DNA from: Hydractinia symbiolongicarpus
Lineage: Eukaryota > Cnidaria > Hydrozoa > Anthoathecata > Hydractiniidae
Direction of reading: 5' to 3'
NCBI RefSeq assembly: GCF_029227915.1
Contig: NC_079879.1
Coordinates: 17,486,001-17,546,000 of the forward strand
DNA length: 60,000 nt
Part shown: positions 27,101-34,573 of the stretch, in pieces
How positions within the stretch are numbered: position 1 is the first letter of the stretch
Layout: each line of letters begins with the position of its first letter
Translations under genes and position numbers: made by a program
Notes under the pieces: generated by a model
Told to the model about the DNA's origin: nothing
What the model saw: only the letters and a program-made list of their open reading frames with translations
The model's database searches: none

Positions 27101-29534
27101 GGTATACAAATTTCGAAAAAATGATTTTTTGTACTTTTATTTGGGACTTTACTGACATCAGCAAAATTGTTAAACCCGTAAATCTCATTAACCATTCATC
27201 AAAAGCACGTGATTACATACATTTTCTTGATCAGCGCTTTAAGGTCTACACAATAAAAGCAACGTAAAAACAAGGTTCTAATTTTTTTTGCAGATGGGTT
27301 GCTGACGTCATCAAAATTCATATGACGCTTATTTTTCAATTTTATCCTGCTTCAGTGGATTTTTCCACGGGCTTTATCGACTAGTCTTATATAATGATAC
27401 GGAGTGTATGTGACGGTCATAGTGGATATCGTCATTTTCCTTTGATGTCACCGAAATTTTCTTTGAAGTCGCCGAAAAAAGTATGTATCAAATGTTAAAT
27501 TCTATGACGTTACGGCGCGACGTCAATAACAGTACTTTAAAGTCAATATCCTATATTAAATTAATGAAGCCATTACAGTGCACTTAAAATTTTAAAGACA
27601 AATAACTTGGAAACGAGGTAGTGACGTCAATGATTTTTCACCGCGTGGGTAACTAGGGACCACGTAGGACCAATTTGGGTAAGTTTCCCAAACCTAGGTA
27701 CCCAAATCTGTTTCGGAATGAACGGGTTGATGACGTCATCAAAAATCATTTTAACCACCATATCTCCGTAACCGTTTGTCAAACGTACATGATCCTATAC
27801 ATTTTCTTAATCAGCGTTTAAAGACCTGTACGTTGAAGGCAACAGGTATACAATTTTCTCAAAAATAATTTTGTGTGTTTTCGCGGGTCTTTGGTGACGT
27901 CAGCAAAATTTTGAAACCCTTATATCTCATTAACCGCTCATCAAAAGCACATGATCATATACATTTTCTTGATCAGCGTTTTAAGCTCTGCACAGTACAG
28001 GCAACGAACGAACTAAATTTCGCCAAAAATTTTTTTAATTGCACTGCTGACGTCAGCAAAAAATCTAAAACCACCTATTTTTCCATTGTCCTTCTGCCTA
28101 AGTGGATTTCTCCACGGGCCTTATCGACTAGTCTATATAATAATACACCAGTTCTGTCTGTCTGTGACTTTTGCAAAGTGGATTATATTCTTTACAATTT
28201 TCTTTAAGAATTTCTATAAAACATCGTCTATAAAATTGTTCTGTAATTTACCAAACTGTAACGTTAAATAAAATTGACGTCAAAGGCAAGTTAATTAAGA
28301 TTAGTGAAGCCATTACAGTGCATTTAAAACTTTGAGGCCAAATAACTTGGAAACGAGGTGGTGACGTCAATGATTTTTCACCGCGTGGGTAACTAGGGAC
28401 CCCCTGGGACCAATTTGGGTAAGTTTCCCAAACCTAGGTACCAATTCTGTTTCGGAATGACGTCATCAAAAATCATTTTAACCACCATATCTCCGTAACC
28501 GTTTGTCAAAAGTACATGATCCTATACATTTTCTTGATCAGAGTTTAAAGACCTATACGTTGAAGGCAACAGGTATACAAATTTCTAAAAAATAATTTTG
28601 TGTGTTTTCCCGGGTCTTTGCTGACGTCAGCAAAATTTTTAAACCCTTATATCTCGTTTAAGCTTTACACAATAGAGGCAACGTGAGAAGAAGGTTCTAA
28701 TTATTTTTTTTGTGGTTGGGTTGCTGACGTCATCAAAACATCTAAAACAATCTATTTTCCATTGTCCTTCTGACTAATTGGATTTCTCCACGGGCCTTAT
28801 CGACTAGTGACTAAATATGTTGGAAGTGTCAGGGAACTACGGCAGAGAGCAAGAGAACTGTGTATTGTATTGAAACGAAAAAAAGACACGACGGAACGAG
28901 CATTGCTAAACCAATAGGACGACATAAATGTGATGGGACAAATAGTGGAATACGTAAAAAGAGTAATGGAGGTTAGGGTTATAGGGACATATATTAGATT
29001 AACGTCTTTTGAAGTATCACCCTCCCCTCAATCCCACTTCAGCTTTAAGTGCTCATTTCTGTGATTCTCAGTGTGCGTTTTTACCTACTCCTACAAAGTG
29101 TTTAATGCATTAACACCATACATCAACATAAATAATTTATATATTGATTATATTATTGTTCTATTGTTCATGATATGTGTGCTTACAGGCAACTGCCTGT
29201 TGAGGCGCTTACAACGCTCCACAAATCCAGTTGTGCTGATCGTCCAAACAGATGATTTAGCTTTTTTGAAGCTATTTTGCACTATTAAGAAAAATCCTAA
29301 ATCCGCCTCTGACCCACCAAAACTGTTTTACCATCAGACTTGTTTATTCTGTGTATTCACACGTCTAACTAGTCTCGTTTTCATTTTGTTTTTCTTATCA
29401 TTTTTAAAGTCTTAACCTCTTACTGTTACATAATTATTTTATAGCATTATTTTCTTTTTTTTTAGTTAAAATCGGATAAAGATATAAAGAAATTGAAACA
29501 AAGAGAAGCCTATTTAAGTTTATATTATGAATGA
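6087..29534 (+). CDS. PIFO: Protein pitchfork (ciliary microtubule-associated protein 3) homologue, 5' end missing
   Basis: Six exons join in phase: 6087-6185, 16158-16285, 17091-17214, 18077-18186, 18465-18540 and 29466-29534. Together they give 201 residues and a TGA stop. Residues 15-28 (KKGYALGARTAPRF) match the GYxLGART block of vertebrate pitchfork. PGPPAY and PGPGTY (residues about 36-41 and 75-80) match its PG-repeat region, and the end (DKDIKKL...AYLSLYY) matches its C-terminus. In vertebrates the protein acts at the cilium base and basal body during cilium disassembly. Residues 118-142 carry CxxC-x17-CxxC, which I do not recall in the mammalian protein. The known N-terminal FGS...RGPG-Y part is absent, so at least one upstream exon is unlocated. 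Introns 16286-17090, 17215-18076 and 18187-18464 hold nothing recognised; the two of about 10 kb are filled with transposons. Confidence 0.85.
7048..7773 (+). pseudogene. PIF/Harbinger (HARBI1-like) transposase remnant
   Basis: The first part (from FEKAIYEVLKDEYLKVPT, then WLEVVRNTQHRWNVPNFL) resembles the region before the first catalytic Asp of DDE_Tnp_4 transposases. The following AVDCKH is reached only after a frameshift. The C-terminal part (LHNILGK..., then YTPLGYCD, then GQVNWQWEQEF and a stop at 7771-7773) is the end typical of HARBI1-like proteins. Stops near 7668 and frameshifts break it, and the central catalytic region is missing. It lies in the first large pitchfork intron, convergent with a Myb-like remnant, the usual Harbinger layout. 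Confidence 0.75.
7850..8480 (-). pseudogene. Harbinger Myb/SANT-like accessory protein remnant
   Basis: Minus-strand pieces read KKLFKTSGAGAESNWKFFNDL, then KTEKNVRDNTMKTSNK, then SKDVFKLKMHKAALDAKYG. They are separated by frameshifts. The SGAG...WKFF..LSFL pattern resembles the SANT/MADF-like DNA-binding partner encoded by Harbinger transposons. Position and direction, convergent with the transposase remnant, support this. Identification is by pattern memory and moderate. Confidence 0.5.
8072..8290. repeat. Tandem duplication, two copies 118 bp apart
   Basis: The block from 8072 to about 8170 (GTCTTCATGG...ATCTCTGACATTT...GCAATAGAAGAATC-type sequence) recurs at 8190-8290 with a few differences. 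It duplicates part of the Myb-like reading frame. Confidence 0.75.
8480..9770 (-). repeat. Relic of the Helitron long-interior subfamily
   Basis: Segments at 8605-8710 (ATGTCAAATCACAT...ATCCT, then GAAGCTAACATTAGC) and 9715-9745 (AAACTGGAGA...CTTAGCTAGGTAT) match, in the same order and orientation, parts of the interior of Helitron N (57640-57700, 59400-59480). No Helitron ends are preserved. The rest is too diverged for a full alignment by eye. Confidence 0.5.
9771..10821. other. Pitchfork intron sequence with a partial Helitron-like segment
   Basis: No gene is seen. From about 10380 to 10720 a minus-oriented, strongly diverged Helitron-like segment is visible (GATCAAGAAAATGTAT, GATGATGTCATTAA, GGTGATCCCTAGTTGCCC), without recognisable ends. 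Confidence 0.45.
10822..11403 (+). mobile_element. Non-autonomous Helitron D (582 bp), first of an array
   Basis: It begins A|TCTATATAATAATACGCC and ends with the GTGGATTTTCCAC hairpin, then CTAG at 11400-11403. The 5' tract is the GTAACAGGCAAAGTGGATAT subfamily. It is shorter than its neighbours because the AGTGATTTTTCACCGCG...GGTAACTAGG block is deleted. The next unit follows immediately. Confidence 0.85.
11404..12117 (+). mobile_element. Non-autonomous Helitron E (714 bp), second of the array
   Basis: It starts TCTATATAATAATACGCC directly after the CTAG of D. It belongs to a different 5' subfamily (GTGACTTTTGCAAAGTGGATTATATTC) and ends with the hairpin and CTAG at 12114-12117. Its body has both TTTTCTTGATCA blocks. 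It contains no coding sequence. Confidence 0.85.
12118..14972 (+). mobile_element. Composite Helitron F containing a LINE
   Basis: A third 5' subfamily (TCTCTATAATAATACGGAGC, then GTGAATTTTGCAAACACGAT) starts at 12118 directly after E. A standard Helitron 3' body from 14450 ends with a weak hairpin and CTAA at 14969-14972, followed by T. CTAA fits the CTRR rule. Between them lies a minus-strand LINE relic (12505-14330). The simplest reading is one Helitron into which a LINE inserted. Two broken copies are also possible. Confidence 0.6.
12505..14330 (-). pseudogene. Non-LTR retrotransposon (endonuclease plus RT) relic
   Basis: Reading leftward, endonuclease fragments (FISVYAPQCGLNEKDKNKF, then VVVAGDLNSHVG) precede a linker (WWNDDVDQCIKKKRKLWKEW, then YLEAKRLARTALYKAKSKAE). 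RT fragments follow: ELSGVVAEMVKAPEH, IKDGVIPSDWQ and MQFGFVPGRGTKEAIFLLRQ. These are LINE polyprotein motifs of the kind often annotated craniofacial development protein 2-like in invertebrates. Several stops and frameshifts break it, and the RT catalytic YxDD part is missing. Confidence 0.8.
15002..15984 (-). mobile_element. Helitron G, minus orientation, 3' end unclear
   Basis: On the minus strand it starts A|TCTATATAATAATATGAAGC followed by GTCTGTGACTTTTGCAAGGACGATG. The next about 200 bp match the 5' part of F (GACGGCATTC-AA, TTGG-GTAAAAACAAACAAA). The interior near 15280-15360 resembles 8495-8570. No hairpin or CTRR end could be fixed, so the left limit is approximate. Confidence 0.55.
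16158..16285 (+). CDS. PIFO: Pitchfork exon, PGPPAY repeat
   Basis: The acceptor is CTTCTAG|GCTGAA and the donor CCTGG|GTAAGT. It is 128 bp, entering in phase 0 and leaving two bases that join the A of the next exon to give Gly. It encodes AEVPGPPAYQRI followed by a basic stretch and LTRFPKLKHETMPG. Confidence 0.9.
17091..17214 (+). CDS. PIFO: Pitchfork exon, PGPGTYEHG repeat
   Basis: The acceptor is TTCCTATTCAG|A and the donor AAAACT|GTGAGT, 124 bp. It completes the split Gly codon and encodes PGTYEHGVGRNRKVQF, then HGSFGGPQTLRAS and the acidic IDDEIKT. Confidence 0.9.
18077..18186 (+). CDS. PIFO: Pitchfork exon, CxxC-x17-CxxC segment
   Basis: The acceptor is CTTTACAG|TGTTTC and the donor CAAAG|GTATGG, 110 bp. 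It opens CFACSIPPVGDFYINN and continues TLCRLCYKDLEQSEKDQ. The paired CxxC motifs look like a small zinc-binding knuckle. This exon has no counterpart that I recall in mammalian pitchfork. Confidence 0.85.
18465..18540 (+). CDS. PIFO: Pitchfork exon, penultimate
   Basis: The acceptor is GTGTTTTTAG|A and the donor CTGCGA|GTAAGT, 76 bp. It completes an Arg codon, then reads LLSKFIKVRDCADIHSHQET and NAKLR. It leaves in phase 0 for the exon 10.9 kb downstream. Confidence 0.85.
19260..23050 (-). mobile_element. LINE (CR1/L2/Jockey-like) split by copia sequence
   Basis: The RT segment at about 22770-23046 reads ADDTKLLYCNKFLKSLSKKI, then LKCLSNWLNENKISLN and STKTEYIIF, the YADD region and following block of LINE RTs. 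The distal part of the same kind of protein (RAMRIITFSDFNSHSAPLFL, then LKILSFFDYVKMCN) resumes at 19547-19862. A 3' UTR and an ACTT-repeat tail (plus strand 19288-19306, TAAGTAAGTAAGTAAG) mark the 3' end. About 3 kb of copia polyprotein replaces or interrupts the middle. Confidence 0.75.
19863..22756 (-). pseudogene. Ty1/copia integrase-RT-RNase H polyprotein, disrupted
   Basis: From the right come the integrase zinc-binding region (LHKQFGHPTAKRLASLL, CETCKKFKR) and the DDE core (VVMDLKEW, LLADNGGEF, NGLCERNHAIVDD). The copia RT follows (KARLVVRGFEEE, LDVKSAFLQGHTIDRDVY, MHVDDFVLAGN), then RNase H (VVFSDASYANLPDG, STIAAEALSL, VRWVPASLQLSNEMTKRG). A frameshift at an A-run near 21345, an in-frame TAA at 20575 and a frameshift near 20060 inactivate it. 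Gag and protease are missing and I see no LTRs. Both ends pass straight into LINE coding sequence, and one ORF (19547-20017) reads from copia into LINE. Confidence 0.9.
23051..24479. other. Pitchfork last-intron sequence without recognised genes
   Basis: AT-rich sequence. A 22-bp direct duplication (AGTTTCTTTAAATGGGATAA, twice) lies at 23824-23867. No coding segment could be supported. Confidence 0.5.
26659..27384 (+). mobile_element. Non-autonomous Helitron H (726 bp), first of a triple array
   Basis: It starts TCTTATAATAATAC and has the GTAACAGGCAAAGTGGATAT subfamily 5' tract. It ends with the GTGGATTTTTCCAC hairpin and CTAG at 27381-27384. It lies inside a LINE whose sequence resumes after the third unit. 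The left flank is C rather than the expected A, so the first unit may have lost its very end. Confidence 0.85.
27385..28131 (+). mobile_element. Non-autonomous Helitron I (747 bp), second of the triple array
   Basis: It starts TCTTATATAATGATACGG directly after the CTAG of H and ends with GTGGATTTCTCCAC and CTAG at 28128-28131. Its CRE-like palindromes include GATGACGTCATC at 27729-27740. Confidence 0.85.
28132..28807 (+). mobile_element. Non-autonomous Helitron J (676 bp), third of the triple array
   Basis: It starts TCTATATAATAATACACC directly after the CTAG of I and ends CTAG at 28804-28807, followed by T. It belongs to the GTGACTTTTGCAAAGTGG subfamily, unlike H and I. The hairpin stem has one decayed base pair. 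Confidence 0.85.
29466..29534 (+). CDS. PIFO: Pitchfork last exon, AYLSLYY end
   Basis: The acceptor is TTTCTTTTTTTTTAG|TTAAAA, with TGA at 29532-29534. It encodes LKSDKDIKKLKQREAYLSLY plus two residues. The DKD...AYLSLYY end is the C-terminal signature of pitchfork proteins. This ties the exon to those 10.9 kb upstream despite the transposon-filled intron. Confidence 0.9.
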   Translation, partial: LKSDKDIKKLKQREAYLSLYYE

Positions 29535-29730
29535 AAAAATCTCACGTGTATATTTTTAGTAGCGTACTTTTATAATGATTATCTAATTTTATTTTTTCTT
29601 AAGAAAATTTATGTCACAAACACCGTTCTGTGTTTAAATCTCCAAAGATAACCATGTAGAGCTTGGATTAGGTAGTTCAACATAGCTCATAACAGGGGTC
29701 CAGGATATCTTCCAGTCGCGAGTTAAGTAG
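29535..29730. other. Pitchfork 3' flank
   Basis: Presumed 3' UTR and flank, AT-rich. I see no clear AATAAA close to the stop. Confidence 0.4.
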
Positions 29731-29770
29731 GTTGCGAGTTGCGAGTTGCAAGTTGCAAGTTGCAAGTTGC
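29731..29770. repeat. 7-bp tandem repeat, GTTGCRA
   Basis: About six units of GTTGCGA/GTTGCAA in a row. Confidence 0.85.
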
Positions 29771-29986
29771 CGATTTAGTGAGTTAAAAATTTGTAGAGTG
29801 TCCAGTTATTTTTCCAGAAAAGTCTGCTAAATCGCGGACTAGGTAATTTACTACATCCAGCAAATGTTAAAAAGGAAATACAAAAATTTTGATTAGAATA
29901 ACTTAATTATTTAATTATTTACACACTAACGAACTTGGCATTCGCCTAATAAGAAAATTTGACGCACAACGCGCTTTCTTCAATCT

Positions 29987-30316
29987 TTACAAATGGGGTT
30001 CCGTGTTTACTTCGCCGTAAGTTTTGTTGTTATCTCCTGAGTGCTTTGCCGAGTCTGGACATTTTTGCCGAGTGTTACGGTACCGATTTGACATTTTGTC
30101 CTGTTTAATATACAGCCATACACTATAGGATTTCATCCGGTTTCGTTTAATCTGGTAAACTCGGTGCACTCGACGATAGAGGAGTGCTTTTTGCCGACTT
30201 TTGCTAAATTTACTGCAGTTTTCTATAACCCAATGCCAGTCACATTTACCACGCTCATTGTTTTTTACCGCCGTTGACCGTAACATCTGACATTCTTGGG
30301 AAAAAAAGCTGGCCAT
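29987..30316 (-). CDS. Unrecognised 109-aa ORF
   Basis: An intact ATG-to-stop frame, basic and rich in Lys, Arg and Asn, beginning MASFFSQECQMLRSTAVKNN. I recognise no domain, signal peptide or membrane segment. It lies beside an inverted repeat at 30332-30388. It could be a first exon, a transposon fragment or chance. Confidence 0.2.
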   Translation of the reverse strand: MASFFSQECQMLRSTAVKNNERGKCDWHWVIENCSKFSKSRQKALLYRRVHRVYQIKRNRMKSYSVWLYIKQDKMSNRYRNTRQKCPDSAKHSGDNNKTYGEVNTEPHL

Positions 30317-30331
30317 GGCATCCCAAAGTCA

Positions 30332-30388
30332 CATTAATACAGTTATCTTAAGATAACTGCAGGTGTCTAAAAGATAACTGCATTAATG
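30332..30388. repeat. Inverted repeat with embedded 18-bp palindrome
   Basis: The arms at 30332-30349 and 30371-30388 (CATTAATRCAGTTATCTT) are complementary with one mismatch. AGTTATCTTAAGATAACT at 30341-30358 is itself a perfect palindrome. Confidence 0.85.
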
Positions 30389-30544
30389 TTATTTTTGAAT
30401 CCCATAGCTGGTTCTTTAGCTTCTTACCGTTCATTATGACGTCAGCTATAGACAAGGAGGATAGCTACGTGCTTGTTTATAGTGCAGTGTGACCATCAAG
30501 TCAAGATTTATCAGGTAAGAACCTTTTTTGCCAGATTAAAATGA

Positions 30545-30576
30545 AAAACGTGTGCTACACGTGTAGCACACGTTTT
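30545..30576. repeat. Perfect 32-bp palindrome
   Basis: The left half AAAACGTGTGCTACAC is followed without spacer by its exact complement, centred on ACACGTGT between 30560 and 30561. The centre contains the E-box CACGTG. The surrounding 30577-31498 holds no recognised gene. Confidence 0.9.
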
Positions 30577-31498
30577 AACCTCTGATGCATTTAGGAAATA
30601 TATATATTTTTATCCTTAAGAACTACTAGAAGAATTACTGTTTTAGAATTTTTAATTTTCTTCAAAAACGTTTTGTCGCCCTGTTTTTAAATGCCTAAAT
30701 TCTGAAACTTAAAAACTATAAAATTACCTGTTGTGCTAATGTCAGACAGGTCTAAAAACACTGCATAGTAAATTTTAAATCAATATCTTTCAATTTATCT
30801 GAGTTATTTTACTTTTTTACTGCTACGAAATGGAATTGAGAAAGTGCATTTATGGCTAAATTCTTGTTTTTTATTTTTTAAAAATGTTAGCTGCTCCAAT
30901 GAGATACAAAACAATAGCATTCACGGTAGCTAGCAATGGCAATTCTCCTGAAAATTCAAGCACATTTAACAAAATCTCAGTACTATAGCTTCCTTTGGCT
31001 TTGAGTGATAAAATAAATATGTATATATCAGTTGATGAAAATATTAAAGGGTATTTTTATCTTTTATATAACTTTTGCTTTAAATGTCATTTTGATTTCT
31101 CTTTTTCGTACCTCTTTCAAATTGACGCCTAATTCAAGTATTTTAAGCACCAGTTAGCCTGTGTTGAAATGGTATTCTCGTTTCTTTTTGAGAATTTTCC
31201 ACTATCAGCATTTTTCAACAACTGTAAGAGAGTTATTTTTGAAACTGTACATGCTAAAACATTCAAATGGTATTTATTATTGAGGAGCTAACGAGTTGAA
31301 CTACTTCGTTATTTATTTTGGGCATATCGGAAAAGTGGGACGCAGGACGCGGGACCCTGTTGAGTCCGGACTCGGGACCTTGGAAAATGCATATTTTAAG
31401 AGTTTCGCGGGACTGTGTATCGAATGTGTAAAATCAGGACCGTTTGGATGGAAAATATGATAAGTCGATGGTAGTCATTCCCAATGTGTGTGTTATAT

Positions 31499-31677
31499 AC
31501 ACGTTTGAACAAAGAATGAACAGAAATTCTAAAAAAAGATGTAAAATAAAAATAAAGATCATACACAAGGCGTAAAAATATAAACACGTTGAACAAAGAA
31601 TGAAACAGAAACTGTAAAAAAGAATATTAAAAATTGTAAAAACTAAGAAAGGTAAAATCGAAATCATACACAAAGCG
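31499..31677. repeat. Two imperfect copies of a roughly 85-bp unit
   Basis: ACACGTT(T)GAACAAAGAATGA...CATACACAARGCG occurs at 31499-31572 and again at 31585-31677, with an insertion in the second copy. The apparent minus-strand ORFs here are products of this repeat. Confidence 0.7.
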
Positions 31678-31817
31678 TTGTCTCGTTTTACGCACCATCA
31701 AAAAATGTGTCATGAATCACATTTTTTGTTAATATCACACTGGCAAACGGTGTTAGGGTTTTTATACACTTAAAGTTCTTCATCTTGTGAACAAAATAGT
31801 GTAAAGTATATGTATAA

Positions 31818-31885
31818 AAGTATAACAAAAGAGTTTAAAGTATCAATCTAAAAATTTCTAAAGTATAACAAAAGAGTTTAAAGTA
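31818..31885. repeat. Short direct repeat, about 25 bp twice
   Basis: AGTATAACAAAAGAGTTTAAAGTAT-type sequence occurs at 31818-31843 and at 31860-31885. The stretch 31886-32480 holds no supported gene; an ORF there (32194-32535) is continuous with the LINE end but unrecognised. Confidence 0.7.
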
Positions 31886-32479
31886 TAAATGTAATAATAT
31901 CTAAAGTATGCCGATTGATTTTAAAAGAGTTTTGTGCCTTGCACTTATTTGTGCCGTTAAGTCATCCGGCACTAATATTACAAAACGTGAAAAAAATTAT
32001 CATATTTCGAAAGACAAGACTGTTTTAGATGATAATACACGCGAGTGAAGTCGGGCGATTGAGTTAACTCTTCCTAAATTATTTAATTGGTTGTTTGATG
32101 CCAAAAAAAAAGATTTTTCTGGCGCTGTTTGCACATCCCTAATGAATACAGCAGATGATCCAGCTTGACCTTTGCTCAGATGAAGTATTTAGATCAGCTC
32201 GTCTGTGTCCGTCGCTTTACTGCTTTTTCTGATGACGTCATAAATATGTTTGTACGAGTTTGGCAAATCGGTAATGGTTTATTATTTAGTTTATTCATTT
32301 TATCGCATCTATCTGTAACCGTTATAATTACTTTGTAGAAATTAGCGAACTGTTTATGAGTATAATATACAAAGCGTGTTGCTTTGTATTCATAGTTACT
32401 CTTGGTACCTCTCTCGATTTCGTCATCAAAAGTGCGGAAATACATGGTTTTCGTACCATTACGACACATTCCGATCATC

Positions 32480-33745
32480 ATGTCATGTTTATTTATGTGT
32501 AAAAAGTTTGTATCATCGGCAGAATGATGTACCATAGAAAAATTTATAGCATAATGAAGATCATTAATATATAAAAGAAAAAGAAGTGGACCAAGAACAG
32601 ATCCTTGAGGTACCCCGTGTTTGACAGCTTTTGGTTGAGAGTTTTTATTATTGATTGAAACATGTTGAACCCTATCAGTGAGGTAACATTTTAAAAGTGA
32701 GAGCGGAATGCCACGTATGCCTTAATGGTTTAATTTTTAAGGAAGTATTTCACGATCAACAGTGTTGAAGGTTTTTTGTAGGTCTATGAAGACACCACAA
32801 GCAATTTCACCATTATCAAAAGCATCCATATTTTTTTGAGAGATACATTGAGAAGTGCTTAAGAAGTTGAGAATTTTTTCCTGAAACCAAATTGTTCTTT
32901 ATAAATTAGATTATTGACAGAGATAAAGTTATATAAACGAGCATAAGTTTTTCAAATAATATGTTAGTATTAGATGATAAAGAAATAGGGCGATAATTTG
33001 TTAGATTTACATTACATTACATTTTTTTAAAAATAGGGATAACTTTTGCAGTTTTTAATTCAGAAGGAAAGATTCCAGTCAAGAAAGAAAGATTGATAAG
33101 TTTAGATAATGGTGTAGCAAGATATTCTTTTGAAAAAGATAAAATTTGATTAGGTATGCTGAAAGGACTAGTAGATTTATTAGTGTTAAGTGATGCCAAG
33201 CAGTTTAGAACTTCAATATTATTGGTTGGACTCAAGAAATAAGAAATAGGATTTGGATTTTTTAAATAAGAAGAGTAAGATTAAGAAGTTGGAGGTATAG
33301 ATTTTCTAATATTATCTGCAATTGAGGTGAAGTAATTATTAAAGTATGTGGCTATAGTTTGAGTGTCATTAGTATTTAAACAAAAGGGAGTTGTAGAATT
33401 ACTGTTACGTAGAGAAATTATGGACCTGACACCTTCCCAGATTTTTTTTAGAGTTTTTTTTATGAGAGGAGAAAAATCCCTATAATAATTAGCTTTGCTC
33501 AACCTGCATAAAATTTTTTTTATTTTTGAAGGCCTCAAGTAAGCTAGATTTTATAAGTGGATCTTTTTCATATAAAAAATATTTATGCAGGTTGTTTCGT
33601 TTTTTGATAGAAGTAAGGATGCCTTTGGTTATCCAATGTTTATTAGGATACTTTTTAGCTTTATTAAGAATTATGTTGTTAGGTGCGTGTGTGTCTAATA
33701 AAGACTTAATAGTTTCCAATGAACTATTTAAAAATTTTTTAGAAC
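32480..33745 (-). pseudogene. LINE reverse transcriptase relic (CR1/Jockey-like)
   Basis: Reading leftward, a linker (THAPNNIILNKAKKYPNKHW, then ITKGILTSIKKRNNLHKYF) precedes RT motifs: LSPTNNIEVLNCLASLNTNK, then STSPFSIPNQILSFS and LNLTNYRPISLS. The conserved VPQGSVLGPLLFLLYINDL (near 32605) and SADDTNFLH (near 32515, the YADD box) follow. Frameshifts at about 33280 and 33015, plus several between 32620 and 33000, inactivate it. It is 5'-truncated and joins a kinase-domain ORF at about 33745. Confidence 0.85.
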
Positions 33746-34573
33746 ATACTCTTTTCCATCTTTAGATTTTGCTCTATATACCTCGCAAAATCCTCCCCGA
33801 CTAAATGGATTATCATCGATTAAGAATTCCATTACACTAGACTGACTCCATGTACATACATCAATGCTTATGTTGAAGTATGATATTTCAATTTTTTCAA
33901 AAGGCTTTTCCACTTCTGTAATAACCTTTCCCATTTTTAACATGGTAGCAATTTTAATGCTTTTTGGAAAACATGGAGATGAACATACTTTGCTAGGGCA
34001 AGAGATTACTGTTGCTGGAAAACTTGTTGTTGTGCTGCTGGTGTCGTGCCGTTTTCTTTTGGGACTATTGAAATCAAAGGGGTTACACTCCAAAATTTTA
34101 CTGTAATCCCTGTTTTCAATGCCACTATCATAACTTGGTTTGGACAGCAATTTGTGGGATATGTTTTGTTTAATGAATCTGATATGAATCAGCTGGAAGT
34201 TGGTAGGGTGGGATATTTTTCTGCATGATGGTCCTCTTTCTGATGACAATATATCGCAAGCCATTCCAGCTTGTAGACTATGTTTACAGTGACGGTGGCA
34301 AGCTTCTTTAATGTTATGAATTGTAATTTCGTCATAGTTGTATGGCACAAACTCTTGGGCTCCGATCCTTTCATATTTTTTACCTTTACCTGAAGGTTCA
34401 GCCTCGAGCTGTTGAACGATTAATTCTTGGTTTTTCAGTATGCTTCCTCCTCCTTTAAGTTCTTCTGTATTGCTGTTATTCGATTTTGTTCCTTTCATGC
34501 CTTTCATGCGTTTGGTTTTCATTGCAATAGCGAACTTTTCGCACTTCTCCTTTTCTCCCAACTTAGACGCCAT
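33728..34573 (-). CDS. Kinase-domain protein (alpha-kinase-like), truncated by LINE
   Basis: A 281-codon ORF starting MASKLGEKEKCEKFAIAMKT. The first about 230 residues are low-complexity and basic, with KKYERIGAQEFVPYNYDEIT and NPFDFNSPKRKRHD. Residues 257-281 (NPFSRGGFCEVYRAKSKDG, then YVLKNF) look like a glycine loop followed by the VxK nucleotide-binding lysine. The spacing suggests an alpha-kinase domain, though an ordinary protein kinase start is possible. The sequence then runs into LINE sequence at about 33745, so the catalytic lobe is missing. A weak GTATGT donor near 33759 would allow a spliced, intact gene instead. Confidence 0.55.
   Translation of the reverse strand: MASKLGEKEKCEKFAIAMKTKRMKGMKGTKSNNSNTEELKGGGSILKNQELIVQQLEAEPSGKGKKYERIGAQEFVPYNYDEITIHNIKEACHRHCKHSLQAGMACDILSSERGPSCRKISHPTNFQLIHIRFIKQNISHKLLSKPSYDSGIENRDYSKILECNPFDFNSPKRKRHDTSSTTTSFPATVISCPSKVCSSPCFPKSIKIATMLKMGKVITEVEKPFEKIEISYFNISIDVCTWSQSSVMEFLIDDNPFSRGGFCEVYRAKSKDGKEYVLKNF

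Larger units (their letters stand above)
24480..29000 (+). pseudogene. LINE with CCCH zinc-finger ORF1, split by three Helitrons
   Basis: Plus-strand fragments in order are: CCCH-type fingers near 24510-24740 (ICHWYAKNGKC, WFMKGRCSFGERCRYQH, ICKFEERCRFDKKC); an endonuclease start near 25105 (IMYSNIRGLNKC); RT pieces (VRQGTIYGPRIC near 25770; FVDDIMRAES near 25890; TKYMVIDGRGQKK near 26000). After the Helitron array, a tail at 28808-28975 continues (KYVGSVRELRQRARELCIV, then LKRKKDTTERALLNQ). Many stops and frameshifts make it a relic. Long minus-strand ORFs across this region are antisense shadows. Confidence 0.65.

Noticed and set aside
27875-28271. ORFs of 110 and 61 aa with copies elsewhere in the window
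   Set aside because: They recur only because the Helitron body recurs; no domain and frames not conserved between copies.
32194-32479. Coding continuation after the LINE YADD box (MIGMCRNGTKTMYFRTFDDE onward)
   Set aside because: It does not follow any LINE motif I recognise and has no other support, so it is not called as a gene.
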